NCBI GenBank assembly: GCA_022702705.1
Contig: CM040432.1
Coordinates: 43,488,540-43,552,539, forward strand
Source: Papilionanthe hookeriana x Papilionanthe teres
Lineage: Eukaryota; Streptophyta; Magnoliopsida; Asparagales; Orchidaceae
Direction: 5' to 3'
DNA: 64,000 nt
The notes below the pieces were generated by a model. It was not told the origin of the DNA, searched no databases, and saw only the letters and a list, made by a program, of their open reading frames with translations. The translations under genes and the position numbers were made by a program. This document shows positions 1 through 11,185 of this stretch, piece after piece. Position 1 is the stretch's first letter, and each line of letters starts with the position of its first letter.

Positions 1-560
1 TTGTTGGTCCTAGAATGTATCTCGAAATTCATCTGAGACATACCCAATGAAAGTGCACTTGATAGATTTTGAATTAAGGTTACACTTGGTTTCTACATCA
101 ACATGAACATATGAAAAATACCAAAATACCTTAAGATGAGATAAATTTATCTCTTTGTCACTCCAAACTTCTTCAGGTAAGCCTTCATCGAAAGGTATTG
201 ATGGATCACAATTGATGAGATAAAGAACAGTGTTATCTATTTCTACTAAGTCTTATATGGACAAGCCTGAATGTAACGTCATACTCTTGTTACATTCCGT
301 GATGATTCTAGTCACATGCTTAACCACACTATTTTGTTGTGGTATCATTGGAGCAGTAAATTCTTACATGATCCTTTTTTCAACATAGAAATTTATGAAC
401 ATCTGAACAAGATACTCGACCCCATAATTTATAAGAGACACTTCATTCACAAGTCTTTCTCATTTTCTGCCATCGCCTTCCACTTCTTAAATACTTTAGA
501 TATATCAGATTTATATTTTAAGAAGTAAACCCATATATTTTTGGTGTGATCGTCAATGGG
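1..560 (-). pseudogene. copia integrase core remnant
   Basis: Between about 560 and 430 the minus strand reads DDHTKNIWVYFLKYKSD, the typical copia integrase stretch in which a catalytic Asp is followed by a (K/R)-x-W-V-Y-F-L block. After a stop the frame resumes near 370 with EFTAP and, towards position 1, segments resembling YLINCDPS, PEEVW and HLKVFWYFSYVHV, which are characteristic of the end of the core and the following linker. At least two stops interrupt it. Confidence 0.75.
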
Positions 561-584
561 TAAGACCTTATACATCAGTATACA

Positions 585-878
585 CTACTCCAGCCTCTTT
601 GACTTTACCATTGAACCACCTTTGAAGAAAGAAATTCTTCTACTTGTTATTACACAATTTTCACAATACTCTAAATTCACATATTTTAGCTTCTTAAGCT
701 TGTTCTTTGAATGTAGGAACCTCATGCCTATATCTCTCATATGGCCAAGCCTGCAGTGTAAAGATGCATCAATCTCGGTTACATCTTCTTGGAATTCGTC
801 TATGGAAAAATTATTATAGAGATTTCTATTTTGACCTCCGCCCTCAATCTTCTTTGGAGCTTTGTAATTCTTCTTCAA
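585..878 (-). pseudogene. copia pre-integrase (HHCC) segment
   Basis: A 97-codon open stretch contains LHCRLGHM and, about 25 residues later, YCENCV. This is the H-x3-H...C-x2-C pattern of the GAG-pre-integrase zinc-binding domain of plant copia polyproteins. The first His-bearing motif (usually W-H-x-R-L-G-H) is altered to L-H-C-R-L-G-H. The following SKRLE lies just before the integrase core. Confidence 0.8.
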
Positions 879-1559
879 ATTTCATATTCAATAATTATAC
901 CCGTCTACCTTTTCCTTTGCCTTACATGAACTTTCCTCTTTTAGACTTGAATCTGCTTTGCCTGTATTCGTGTCTGAATTCCTTCCTCTATTTTCATCAT
1001 TCAACACAAAACTTGAAGATTATTTGCTCGTTGCCTTTTTGGGAACTTCTTCATTCATCACTAATCCTATGATATCATCAATCTTCAACATCATATTTCG
1101 TAAAGTGTTACTTACCATCATGATCAATCCATCTCAGTTATCCTACAATTAAGATATAATTAACAATATCCTTACCTCATTATCAAATTTCATACACATA
1201 GAACACTACTGGCTATTCATAGTATACAAAATTATTTAAGTGTTTAGCTACTGAACTGTCTTCCCTCGTTTTCATATTAAGTAACATCTTCATCAGAAAG
1301 TTTTATTTGAATATGAAGGTTACCTATAAATGATTGTTAGTGCCGCCATGAGATCTACTGTAGTTATCTTAATCATTATGTTGAATGCAATAGATGAGAA
1401 AAGTGAAAGATGAATCAAATCTAGGGTTGTTCGATCTAGCACTTTTGATTCTTCCCGAGTCATCATTCAGGCTTTTTGGTGATTCTTTGTTGTGGCAAAT
1501 ACAATTTCTTTTGATACAACAATTCTTTCACTTGCATCTTCCAAAACACAATTTGAACT

Positions 1560-1610
1560 GTTAAACTTCTCCACCTTGTACCACACTTTGTCAATCATTG
1601 CTCCTCCTTG
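1560..1610 (-). pseudogene. copia gag N-terminal remnant
   Basis: Just inside the primer-binding site the minus strand reads KVWYKVEKFNSSN, resembling the start of plant copia gag (Y-x-V-E-K-F-N-G). The frame is lost soon afterwards. Position and motif fit, but the match is short. Confidence 0.45.
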
Positions 1611-1639
1611 AATAAAAGGTCTTCAGAAAATAAACCCCA

Positions 1640-1650
1640 CTCAGATACCA
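1640..1650 (-). other. primer-binding site, initiator tRNA-Met type
   Basis: On the minus strand this reads TGGTATCTGAG, one base different from TGGTATCAGAG, the complement of the initiator tRNA-Met 3' end used by most plant copia elements. It marks the LTR/interior junction at about 1651. Confidence 0.65.
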
Positions 1651-1651
1651 T

Positions 1652-2640
1652 ATATTCGGGTGAAAATTTGGGCTTCGATTTGTTTACAATCAAATCACAT
1701 CGCAAAAAAAATGATCGGACTGATTCGAGAAATCCGTATCAATAATAAATGAAAAAACGCAAATCAAAGTAATTTAAAAAAAAAATCAAGATTTAATGTG
1801 AAAAATCTTAGAACGGAAAAAAAAAACATTACACCTCACCAAAAAAATTACTATAATAGGATAAATGAACATAAATTTACACCTCGCAACTGTTCTCAAA
1901 TCGACTAGAACTTACAATAATTTTGCTTCTTCCTCTCTTGATCTCATAAAAGTAATCACTCGTTGAAATTTATCTCTCTGTACACCTACTACCTTCAATG
2001 TACCATCCAGAGAAAACTTGTATGACTGCAAGATAGGAAAAATTTAATGTAGCTTCGAATCGAAGGCTTAAAAAAGCGAAGCAGGAGAAAATCGCACCTA
2101 ACATAGTCACGCCGCTCCTCGGTGTAATTATTCCAGTCGCTCTCTTTTTGAGCTCGGAATTGAAAAAACTCTGGTAGGTATGCCCCTCTAGGTGTAGTTA
2201 TGCGAGCCGGGGAAACATTTGGAGAGCGAAGGTATGTCTGTATGGCGCAGGTTCACAGTATGTGCTCTTTTAGGCTCCACATATCAACAGTTTTCATCGT
2301 TCTTTTACAATGTGAATAGCTATCCAATACAACTTAAAACACAAGCATATTCCATGATATAAGTAAACTAAAATTCATCAATCAAGAAAGTATTAATACA
2401 CAAGAAAGAAACAAAACAAATAAAATGTTTAAGAAGATTAAGAAAATGAAGACAAAATTTATAGGTGTATGGGTGCTCTTGTTGATCCTAAAATATCAGA
2501 ATACAAACTTTGAGCCTTGCTTGAGGATTGTTTGGTCAACATCGTTACGGGTGTGTTGCATTCATAAAACATGAATTTTGAAAATTCTGCTGATTGTTTG
2601 GATGTATTGCAAGTCAAAGTAGAATAGTACTGTATTTAAA
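1652..2640 (-). repeat. probable copia 5' LTR region (outer boundary not found)
   Basis: The sequence immediately outside the primer-binding site should be the LTR. It is AT-rich with a GC-richer stretch near 2100-2220. No clear TG...CA boundary, TATA box or second LTR copy could be identified, so only the inner edge is supported. Confidence 0.35.
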
Positions 2641-2900
2641 ATTAAGCGCCGAGTTCATTTTCCAAGAATTTGGAATTTGACCAATTTGGCAGAAATTAAA
2701 ACACACAGTTCACAGTTTAATGTAAAGTACAGTCCACCGCCCCTGGCATACAACCGTACATGGCATGTTGCAGTCGGCGGCACAGCCCGCACAGCCCGCA
2801 CAACACCGTCTGTTGCCGCAGCCCACCGATCGCTCTCCACAGTTGACGAGATCGCCGCCGGCCACTACTGTCGGCATACAAATTATTTTGAAATACACTA
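2641..2900. other. isolated GC-rich island of unknown origin
   Basis: About 2735-2870 is much richer in G and C than its surroundings and contains a near-duplicate CACAGCCCG CACAGCCCG. Overlapping open frames occur on both strands, but none resembles a known protein and they probably reflect composition. It may be part of the neighbouring LTR or an unrelated small insertion. Confidence 0.35.
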
Positions 2901-2913
2901 TTTACATTTTTAA

Positions 2914-3416
2914 ACTAAAAAAATGAGCCATTTCATGCCTACTACTTCGTAAATCATTTTGATCATAAATGTGGAAGTTGAATTGAAGGAACCTGAACCT
3001 TTAATTTACTCACTGTACCAGTTTGAGATGATAACTGCTCAAGCACTGCACAAATCTCAACTTAATAGCACACCGACTTTCGGCCAGTATTGGTGCTCCA
3101 ACAAAATAATTATCCGCAAAGGTACCCCTAACAATATCTGCACCACCACCACCAACTAATTTAAGGAAAAATAATTACATTTTAAATTTTATTTAGCCAT
3201 GGCAAATTTTCATATTCTCTAAAAAAATATTCAGAATAATTATAAATATATTATAAAACTAAAGTTAAATGAAATGAACAGAAATATTTTGAAAATTAAA
3301 TCGAATATTTTTAATTGACTTTAATTATACTTATTTCTTATGTAAGTTTTAAAAATAAAGGGCTTTTAAATTTTTTTTTAGTATATTTATTTAGTGCATC
3401 TTATAACTTATTATAT

Positions 3417-3418
<2 letters not shown>
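2914..3418. other. AT-rich spacer, nothing recognised
   Basis: Low-complexity AT-rich DNA with no convincing gene, terminal repeat or RNA gene. Confidence 0.5.

Positions 3419-3487
<69 letters not shown>
3419..3487. repeat. (TA)n microsatellite
   Basis: An uninterrupted TA run of about 34 units. It sits exactly at the 3' end of the larger LINE. Confidence 0.97.
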
Positions 3488-3491
<4 letters not shown>

Positions 3492-3533
3492 AAATCTAAA
3501 AAGCAAAAAAATACATAATAATCCTAGGTGAAG

Positions 3534-3656
3534 AGGTTAAGAGGATGGAATGAAAGTATACCAAAAAGCATAGAAAATCCGAAACAAAATTACATGTATA
3601 CCCAAAGCAAAATCAAAGTATACCAAAAAGAAAAGGACATCAAGGTTAAGAGGATG
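3534..3656 (-). repeat. short direct repeats in LINE 3' region
   Basis: AGGTTAAGAGGATG occurs near 3535 and 3643, and AAAGTATACCAAAAAG near 3551 and 3616, giving two interleaved direct repeats in the presumed 3' untranslated region. Confidence 0.7.
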
Positions 3657-3975
3657 CAGAAATAATGCAAATAGAGATACCCGGGAAGCCAACACAAGCA
3701 TAAAAGAAATTGAGCATAGGAGCATGAATGAAAATCCACAAGGCCAGTAGAGCCGCCCTCTATTGAGAAGAAAAATGTACTGTAGGGACGAAAAGCTTCC
3801 AATCTTCCAAAGATATGCCCAAAAATCTCCAAACCAAGCAACAAACAAGGCCACAATACATTAAACCAAGGAGTGTAAACAGTTGAATGATGGTTGTAGA
3901 AAAGCCAACAAAATTCCATAATATCGCATAGAGCCTCAGGTCCGCCTCCATCTAACCGAGCCCATCAGATAATGA

Positions 3976-4668
3976 TCACAAAAGGTCATAAAACAATAAC
4001 CATATATACATGATATAAAAAGAAAGATCAGATATAAACATAAATTGCGACCAACAGTAGGAAACTGAAATCCAACAAGAAACCATCACAGAGATAGGGT
4101 TAAAATAAAGGGAAAGAGTCTGCTTAGGGATGAATATAAGGCATATCCAACAGGTCACCAAAATTAACTGTTTTACAGGAAAAGGTGGGTTTATACCCAC
4201 AAATAAATCTTTAGTGCCTCTTTTAGCAAGCCAATCTGCAGGAGTATTACCCTCCCGTAAAATGAAACTAGGTTTAAAATCTAATTGATATTGATTAATA
4301 AGTTGCAAAATTTTGTAAATATCGACCAGATTCCAATAAGGCTGAGTAGTAGTGGATAACATATCATAAAGAATGATAGAATTAGTTTCAATACTGCACC
4401 TATGAATGTGGAAAGAAATGGCAACCTGCAAAGATAATAATATAGCCCAAAATTCAGCTTCAAGCGGACAGGTGGCACAACTTGGTGAATCAAAGTAGCA
4501 AATAATAGTGCCCAAACAGTCCCTAATTATACCCCCAGCACCAGATGCAGTGGCAGTCCAACTGCCATCAATATTTATTTTAAACCAATCAACAGGGGGC
4601 AGCCATTTGAAAAGGATGGGTCTGCCCAATCTAGTAGGGGCATGATGAGACAGATCCAACCCAAGCAT
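3976..4668 (-). pseudogene. LINE C-terminal RNase H domain
   Basis: A 230-codon open frame with the RNase H fold motifs at about residues 25-170: WFKINIDGS (first Asp), LEAEFWAILLSL (Glu), CSIETNS (the usual E-x-D-S with Asp replaced by Asn) and NTPADWLAKRG (final Asp). The family normally removes RNA from the hybrid after reverse transcription. The Asp-to-Asn change suggests reduced or absent catalysis. After about residue 175 the frame runs into 3' sequence. Confidence 0.85.
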
Positions 4669-4949
4669 CGATTAGCAGTAAAGAAGTGAGAAAGAATAAA
4701 AGATACTATAAGAGAGGGAAGTGGAGGAGAGCATGAGTGCTCGGAACTATTTCTGGCTGACCAAATAAACCATAGCACAGTTAAAGAAAAATAGGTCAGC
4801 TTTTGTTTAAACAAGTGAGATGAATGCTAAACCGATAAGTATGCATCCATGGAGGGGGTTGTAGGCCATTGAACTCCAAAATAACTTCCAAGTATTGTTC
4901 AGACTTCACTGGTAAAATTGCAGTTATAGAAAAGGTGTGTACTTATTTC

Positions 4950-5282
4950 TTCTTCGCAATTACATATGTAGCATTTAGAAGTTAGCCTCAACCCTTTTAA
5001 CTTTAATATATCATCAAGTGGCAACATAGAGGAGAAAAATCTTCATAAGAAAAATGAAATAAATGGGGATAAAAGATTATGCCTAATTAATTTGCCCCAA
5101 CACGAAACAGTAAAAGTATGCAGCTGTTTATAAATCATTTTTGTAATAGAAATAAGTGAGGAGACTTTCCAAAGAGGTTTATCATTTCTGTGTGGAGCAA
5201 AGGGGATTGTAGCAATTTGTGCAGCATGAACACCATCCGAACCTCTTAATTTAGAAATATCCCAAGATCCAACAAGAAACAA
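4950..5282 (-). pseudogene. LINE RT zinc-binding domain (zf-RVT) remnant
   Basis: The upstream part contains DKPLWKVSS, like the D-x-x-x-W...S-G-x-F-S lead-in. Near 4930-4985 the minus strand reads CYICNCEEEISTHLFYNC, the C-x2-C-x-x-E...H-L-F-x-x-C signature of the zf-RVT domain between reverse transcriptase and RNase H in plant LINEs. The two parts are in different frames. Confidence 0.7.
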
Positions 5283-5897
5283 AATCAGAAACTAACATGC
5301 CATGCTCATCATTGTGAGGAGAAAAGACCAGGTGATCTCTCAATCCCCATTGTTCATGCCAAAAAGATACATTTCCTTCACCAAGATCCCAAAAAATAAA
5401 CAGATTAGCCACTTATCTTGCTTTTAACATTGATTTCCAGACTCTATAGTCACCAATTCTCCAAGTAACCAAGGAGGGATGATGTTTAATGTAGTATTTC
5501 TGAGACATGAATTGAGTCAAAAGTGACTCGCCATTTCTAAATTTAAATCATAATTTACACATATTAATTTGAGCAATATGCTCCAGATTTTTAAAACCCA
5601 ACCCAACTGCAAAGGTAGGTTTCCAAATCTTAGTCCAAGAAGTCCATATTTTCCTATTACTGCCACCAGACCATAGAAACTTATTAAAAATGTGCTCCAA
5701 ATTTTTCTATGTGCTCTTTTTAAGGTTGAGCACTTGCAATGCATAGAGCGAAATACAATGTAGCACACTTTTAAGCAAGTTCAGTCGACCTCCATTGGAA
5801 AGAAAGACATTTCACCAATAAAAAAATTTAGCTTTAATCTTATCTACATTAGTATCTAACTGAGTTTGTTTCCTCCTCCCTCTAAGGATATTAACCC

Positions 5898-6925
5898 TTA
5901 AATATTTAAGAGGGAGAGAAGTAGGAATGCAACCAGTATATGAAGTAGCCCAATCCATGAAATGAGTAGTAACAGATTTCCTAAAGTAAAGATGACATTT
6001 GGCTTTATTGAACATAAGCCCCGAAGTTTTTTGAAAACAACAAGAGTATGCATAAGGATTTTGATAGCAAGCTTGGTGGTTTTTGTGAAAAGAATCGCAT
6101 CATCAACGTAAGCCATATGGCTAACAAACACTTTAGATTTATGATTGTATTGCACATAAGGATGATTCTCATGCAAAGCATTGATCAAACAGAAAAAAGT
6201 AGTCAAAACCCAATATAAATATAGTGGGGGAAAGAGGATCACCTTGCCTAATACCTCTTTGAGCAGAAAAGAAACCAAAAGAGTTACCATTAACCATCAT
6301 ACTATAAAAATTATTCTCCAACCAAAGTTGCATGATGTTACAAAAAGAGGGATGAAAGCCTATAGCCTTCAAGATATTTAAAATAAATTCCCAACTAATA
6401 GTATCAAAGGTTTTTTTCAATTCTAGTTTTATAACCATATTCCCTCCCCTACATTTCCTATCAAGAGGTGCCACCATTTCTTGAGCCAAAAGAATATTAT
6501 CAGTGATCTTTCTACCATTAATGAAAGCTGATTGATGTGGTGAGATAAGTGTAGCGAGGTGGGTTTGAAGTCGAGAAACAAGTAGTTTATATAACTGATG
6601 TGAGAGAGATGAGCCTAAAATTTTCCCATCTAGATGTATCATTAGTTATAGGAATAAGCACAATCAAAGAGGGTGAGAAGTATTTACCAGGATTATCCCC
6701 TAAGAACAAACTTTGGATAGCAAGAGTGACCTCATTTTTTATAATGTCCCAACAATGCACATATAGCTTGGAAGTGAAGCCATCTGGACCTGGTGCCTTA
6801 TTGGAGTTAACATCCTTGAAGGCAGTTAGGATATCAATCTCTGATGGGACATTAGCTAATGATACCGTTTCAACATAATCCCACTTTCCATCAAAAATAG
6901 TCAGGTAAATGGGAAGCACCTGCAA
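5898..6925 (-). pseudogene. LINE reverse transcriptase domain
   Basis: Three overlapping frames together show the L1 reverse transcriptase motifs: NKAPGPDGFT (about 6800), SAFINGRKITDNILLAQE (about 6510), GIRQGDPLSP (about 6235) and the catalytic YVDD (about 6110). The D before the polymerase block appears as LELKKTFD, where the usual xD-x-K-A-F-D has lost its first Asp. Frameshifts near 6600 and 6170 break the chain. Confidence 0.85.
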
Positions 6926-7440
6926 GTTGGTATCAAATAAATCAGTAAAATAATGAACAACCTTATTACCTTTGAATCCTCATCAGTAGACACATTTTCA
7001 TCTAAGTTTTTAATTTTGATTATGTTTTTTATATTTTGTTCGATGCTTAATTGAAGCATGAAAATATTGAGTATTTTGATCGGCATTTGTAAAATGAGTG
7101 TCATGAGCTTTTTGTTGCAAGAAATCTTCCTCCGTAGTAACTGCTTCAGGAGATTTTGTTGGGACTTAGCAACATCTGTTACAAGATATGAGTTCGCAAG
7201 CATCTGTGATTCCAATGCATCCACTGTTTTTTGAGCATCAAGAACTTTCGAATGACGGTTTCCAAAGACCTCATAATTCCACCTCCTCAAGGTACTAGCC
7301 ACTTGTTTATGCAATTGCCATAGTATGTATTAAGGAGTACCTGCACCTTTATAATGCCAAACTTGTTGAATAAGTTGTAAGAAACTGTCACGAGTAGTCC
7401 AAAAATTGAAAAACTTAAATTTATAGTGAAGTGGTTTATT

Positions 7441-8081
7441 CTAAAAACTGAGAGTAAGAAAAATTGGATTGTGATCAAAAGCTGCATGATTCAAGTGAAA
7501 TAATTTAGAGATAGGGAAATAGATGAAAAAATAATGATTGCCAAAATATTTATCTAGCCTCTGAAAAAAAAAACCCTCTAACCCAGGTAAAAGGAGAGGC
7601 GAGTAACCTAAATCAAAGAGATGATTGATATTGTGCATATCACAATTTCCATCACCCCTCCTTTCATTAGAATGCATAATCATGTTAAAATCGCCTCCGA
7701 TAAATCACGGCTCTGTAATTGTCTCTCCCATTTGAAGAATTTGATTCTGAAGCAAACACTTATCTTGCAAAAAAGAGCTAGCATAAACAAAAGTAGCCTA
7801 GCCATGAAATTCGTTCAATTGAAAATTTGTTAGAACGAATTGCTCATCATCCTCTATAATGTTAAGAAGTATACGATGTTTCCAAAAAACCATATTTTGT
7901 TATTTTTATTAAGAAATGATTGTTTTTTTTTAATTATAATAATGTAATCTTTGTTAACTGAAAAAAGAGGTTCCGAAATAGCAAAAAAAGAGAGTTTATG
8001 AGCCTTGCAAAGATGTTTCAAATGATGACTGGAGGGAGGGTCTGCCACTCCAATAATGTTCCAGATCATGATGTTAAACAT
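7441..8081 (-). pseudogene. LINE APE-type endonuclease remnant
   Basis: At 8081 the minus strand starts MFNIMIWNIIGVADP, the usual N-terminus of plant L1 ORF2 (N-x-x-x-W-N-x-R-G). Near 7690 it reads NMIMHSNERRGDG, corresponding to the G-D-F-N...E-x-x-G block, and farther on AAFDHNPIFL, the S-D-H-x-P block with Ser changed to Phe. Several frameshifts separate these blocks. Confidence 0.7.
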
Positions 8082-8264
8082 GCTCTCTTAAGCCAACCCT
8101 CCTAGAAGATCTAGAAGGACTGCCCACATGATCACCATCAGAATAATAGCCACTTTCTTGTGCATTGGTAGCCTCTTGTAAAAATAAGTGTTTATTTCTC
8201 CTCTTATCTTCTTTCCTGTGAGTTTTCTGTATCAGCCATTCATTCTAGAGTGCAGTTTAGCTTC

Positions 8265-8780
8265 CTAAACCGAATTAACTATAGAAATATTGTCATTGAC
8301 CCCATTAGGACCAATAATATTTGGCCTTTGTTTATCAATGGAAACAATAATATCCGTGATTATCATATTCATCTGATTAAATAAAGTTGGGAGAGGAGCA
8401 GTTTGTTCCAATTCATGTGGTTGAGGGATGGTTGAAGAATCTATTAGAGAAGGGAGAAGAGAAATTTGTTCCAAGTCAGTGTGTGGTGGAACAACTGAGT
8501 GTGAGATATGTGGTGTGACACTGGTGTGTGCAACAAGTGCAACCTCATTGAAAGGATTTTGCTCTGTGGCTAAAAATTCATTTATCACATTCCCAGGATT
8601 ATCATTAGTGATCTTTATAGTGTTTTCATGACGTGTCCGATCTACACCCTGCTTTAAATGAGTGTGCAAGCGATAATAGCGAGTAGAAGTATGCCCAAAT
8701 ATAAGACAATGGGAACAATAAGGTGAATGTCTTTCAATTTCAACTTTTTTCCAGTATCCTTGTGAGTAGAGCCAGTCCAT
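8265..8780 (-). pseudogene. LINE ORF1, zinc-knuckle and tail
   Basis: Residues about 21-34 read CSHCLIFGHTSTRY. This is the CCHC knuckle C-x2-C-x4-H-x4-C with the last Cys replaced by Tyr, so metal binding is probably lost. A long low-complexity tail follows. The frame overlaps the upstream DUF4283 frame, showing a frameshift between the two. Confidence 0.7.
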
Positions 8781-9019
8781 ATCTCATTAGAGAAATTAAA
8801 GGTAATTTCAAGCTCCACCAAGATACGAGCCTCAGAAGGTCTAGTTAACAAAAAGGTTGGACAATCAATCTTTAAAGGTTTACCATAAGCAGCTGCAAGG
8901 GAGAATAACATTTCATGGCTGAAAAGATGCAATTTTAATCTTGGAAATCGAATCCAAACGGGGATGGAAGGAGGTTCCTCCTTAGGATCAAAATCAACTG
9001 TCCATTTCAGAATTTTCAT
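8654..9019 (-). pseudogene. LINE ORF1, DUF4283-like N-terminal part
   Basis: The open stretch contains PVWIRFPRLKLHLFS, YGKPLKIDCPT and ARILVELEI, matching the conserved pattern of plant LINE ORF1 proteins (P-V-W-I-x-L-P-x-L ... G-x-P-x-x-x-D ... A-R-x-x-V-E). It probably binds RNA in the retrotransposition particle. The frame shifts near 8780 into the zinc-knuckle part. Confidence 0.75.
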
Positions 9020-9589
9020 AGGAATATCATCAACTTTAAGAACTCTACAAGCAAATAAATGAGTATAGTCCTCATCGTCAGATAATTGTATGAGAATGTG
9101 ACGCCCTTCCCTCAGACTGAATTTTTCCAGATACCCGAAAGTTTCAAAGAGTTGAACTCCTTACAAATTACATCAAGTTTCAGATGCCAAAACCGAAATA
9201 TCCCAATCAAAGCATGCCGACACGATGAGGTGACAATATTAGTTTCATCTTCAGTAATAAACATAGCAATATTACCATTCTTCCTTCCAGTTTTCCTAAT
9301 GAAATTATAATCCCCCACCAATGCATAAAGCTTCGTAAAGTGCTTGAGGAAAGAGTCTAGCATTACTCGCATTAGAACGACTACCACTGATTAGAGCATT
9401 CACAAAGCTGTGTTCCATCGACACTCTACATAAGGAGCTTGTAGGAACGTAAAAGGAAGAAAAGCACGAAAACAAACAAAGAGAAGAAGGATCTCACTGA
9501 GATAAAAAAGGCCAAAGGAGGAGTGTCATAATCGCCTGAGCAACCCACAACCCTAGCCGTCGCCATTGTTTATATTATATATAAATATT

Positions 9590-9591
<2 letters not shown>

Positions 9592-9642
<51 letters not shown>
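9592..9642. repeat. (TA)n microsatellite between LINE copies
   Basis: A TA run of about 25 units, separating the 5' end of the large LINE from the 3' end of the short one. Confidence 0.97.
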
Positions 9643-9644
<2 letters not shown>

Positions 9645-10338
9645 ACTTAGCAGGGTACAAAGAGTACTCTACCTAGTGGAGGCGATTCATTAAGTAAACT
9701 AGAATTGTTACAATGCTCTAAAATAGGGGAGTCCCAACAGGTCTCCCTCCACACACAAAAAAAAAAGGATTGGAAGACAGTTTTTCTAATTACAGTGAAC
9801 TCAGATACTAATCAAGACTTAGCTAGCCAGTTAGTTGTATGGTTACCTTCTCTGTGGATGAATTGGTATTTAGTATGGAGGGTTTTGGCCATCATTTCAA
9901 TTTTATGTTCCAGATCAGTAAATTTCGGGGGCAATGCAGCTGTTGAGAGAGGATATTTACTAGAATTTGAGAGTTTGTTTCAATAATAAGTCTGTGTATG
10001 TTACATTTTATTGCAATATAGAGGGCCCAATAAATAGCAATGGCTCCAGCTTTCAATGCGTCCATGGCCACTGTGGAAGCTTTAAAAAAGAGCAGACACT
10101 GGCCCTGCCATTCTCTGAAAATACCTCCAATACAAGCGTTAGAGTTTATGAAACTCCCATCAGTGTTAACTTTAATCCATTCTCTAGCTGGTTTGTCCCA
10201 TAAAACCAAAAGAACACCAACTACAGCAAGCCACAACCCAAACACCCTTCCAATCACAGTTTGCCAGTCACTGACCAGCAAAACTGCCGGAGGAGCCATC
10301 CGGAGAGAAGCCCTAGTAGAGCACTTGTCCCAGCCGCC

Positions 10339-10341
<3 letters not shown>
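9643..10341 (-). mobile_element. short LINE copy (RNase H end plus possible 5' start)
   Basis: Only about 700 bp long, minus strand. It consists almost entirely of the RNase H domain and 3' region of an L1-type LINE. Its 5' edge reads ATGGCGGCTGGG, similar to the ATGGCGACGGCTAGGG at the 5' edge of the large LINE, so it may be internally deleted rather than simply 5'-truncated. Both ends abut (TA)n arrays. Confidence 0.75.
9892..10299 (-). pseudogene. LINE RNase H domain, short copy
   Basis: A 135-codon frame with EWIKVNTDGSF (first Asp), GGIFREW, then DALKAGAIAI where the catalytic Glu of the usual A-E-A-x-A-L is Gly, and IIETNSQILV where the third catalytic Asp is Asn. The frame ends before the last Asp motif, although NQYQ-like 3' sequence continues. 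It is clearly related to, but distinct from, the domain at 3976-4668. Confidence 0.8.

Positions 10342-10402
<61 letters not shown>
10342..10402. repeat. (TA)n microsatellite
   Basis: A TA run of about 30 units at the 5' edge of the short LINE. Confidence 0.97.
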
Positions 10403-10405
<3 letters not shown>

Positions 10406-10880
10406 CTCCATACATATCACACATTTTTTATTTGCTTTTATATCTAAAACATGGATTTTATATTTATAATTTTAACAATGCTTAAATGTCATCACTATGT
10501 CAAATTATCTAGAAAAGTTATATTTCACCTTGAGAAAAATAATCTATATCTTCTTTCTGACGTTAATAATTAGCGTTATAAAAATAATATCAAATTTTAA
10601 CTATTAAATTAGTAAATATATATGAATTACATACTATGCATTTAAATACCTTTCTTTATTTTACTTTTGAAAAATAAATAAACTTATTTTTCTCAAAACG
10701 ATTTTAAATGTTTAAAAAAATTATCACACTCAAACATATTGCAATTCAATTAAAAGAAAAATGGGAAAAAAAAACTAAAAATAAAGTGATCATAAACGTT
10801 TCCAATATATATTATAGATATTTAAACTTCATGTCATCTATGTAAAGCTATCCCCATAAGAAATAATCAAATGTCCGAAA
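10403..10880. other. AT-rich spacer, nothing recognised
   Basis: AT-rich DNA without supported genes or terminal repeats. Confidence 0.5.
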
Positions 10881-10889
10881 TAATTTTTT

Positions 10890-11072
10890 GGGAAATTTAT
10901 ATACGTAGCACACAATTCTTATATATTTATATATCTCGCATCTAAATTTTTATGTAATAATTTGATGCTTAAATATATTGACGAAAAGGCGGATTTCACT
11001 TTTGAAAGAATTGAATGCAAATATGAAAAGTGTTAAAATAGAATGTTTGTGCACTAAGTATGTAGAAGCTCC
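10890..11072. mobile_element. Mutator-type MITE, 183 bp
   Basis: The left end GGGAAATTTATATACGTAGC and the reverse complement of the right end GGAGCTTCTACATACTTAGT form imperfect terminal inverted repeats. Flanks TAATTTTTT (10881-10889) and TAATTCTTT (11073-11081) agree at 8 of 9 bases, a 9-bp target duplication as expected for the Mutator superfamily. It has no coding capacity. The ends resemble the MITE at 32263-32512. Confidence 0.65.
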
Positions 11073-11185
11073 TAATTCTTTTTGATTGAGAGACGTTTTA
11101 AAGTATACTTGAAGCCCTCATTTAAAAAGTGAAAATTTTAAAATATAATATTTTAGTATTTTAATATGTAAATCGTGCAAGCTAA

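Larger units (their letters stand above)
1..1651 (-). mobile_element. Ty1/copia retrotransposon interior, decayed and truncated at window edge
   Basis: Reading the minus strand from 1651 downward gives the copia order: primer-binding site, gag start, pre-integrase zinc-binding segment, integrase core, then sequence running off the left edge. Every segment carries stops or frameshifts, so the copy is dead. The protease, reverse transcriptase and RNase H are either lost or lie outside the window. The copia assignment rests on the pre-integrase HHCC segment preceding an integrase core in the same orientation, which is the Ty1/copia gene order. Confidence 0.8.
3488..9591 (-). mobile_element. L1-type LINE with C-terminal RNase H, near full length but broken
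   Basis: The minus strand contains, 5' to 3', a start-like region at about 9569, an ORF1 with a DUF4283-like domain and a zinc knuckle, an APE-type endonuclease, reverse transcriptase, an RT zinc-binding domain and a terminal RNase H. This is the domain order of plant L1 retrotransposons that carry an RNase H. Multiple frameshifts and stops split the second ORF into many fragments, so the copy is inactive. The ends abut (TA)n arrays on both sides. Confidence 0.85.

Noticed and set aside
3315..3518. Frame across the (TA)n array encoding Ile-Tyr repeats (also 10040-10447)
   Set aside because: Translation of a microsatellite.
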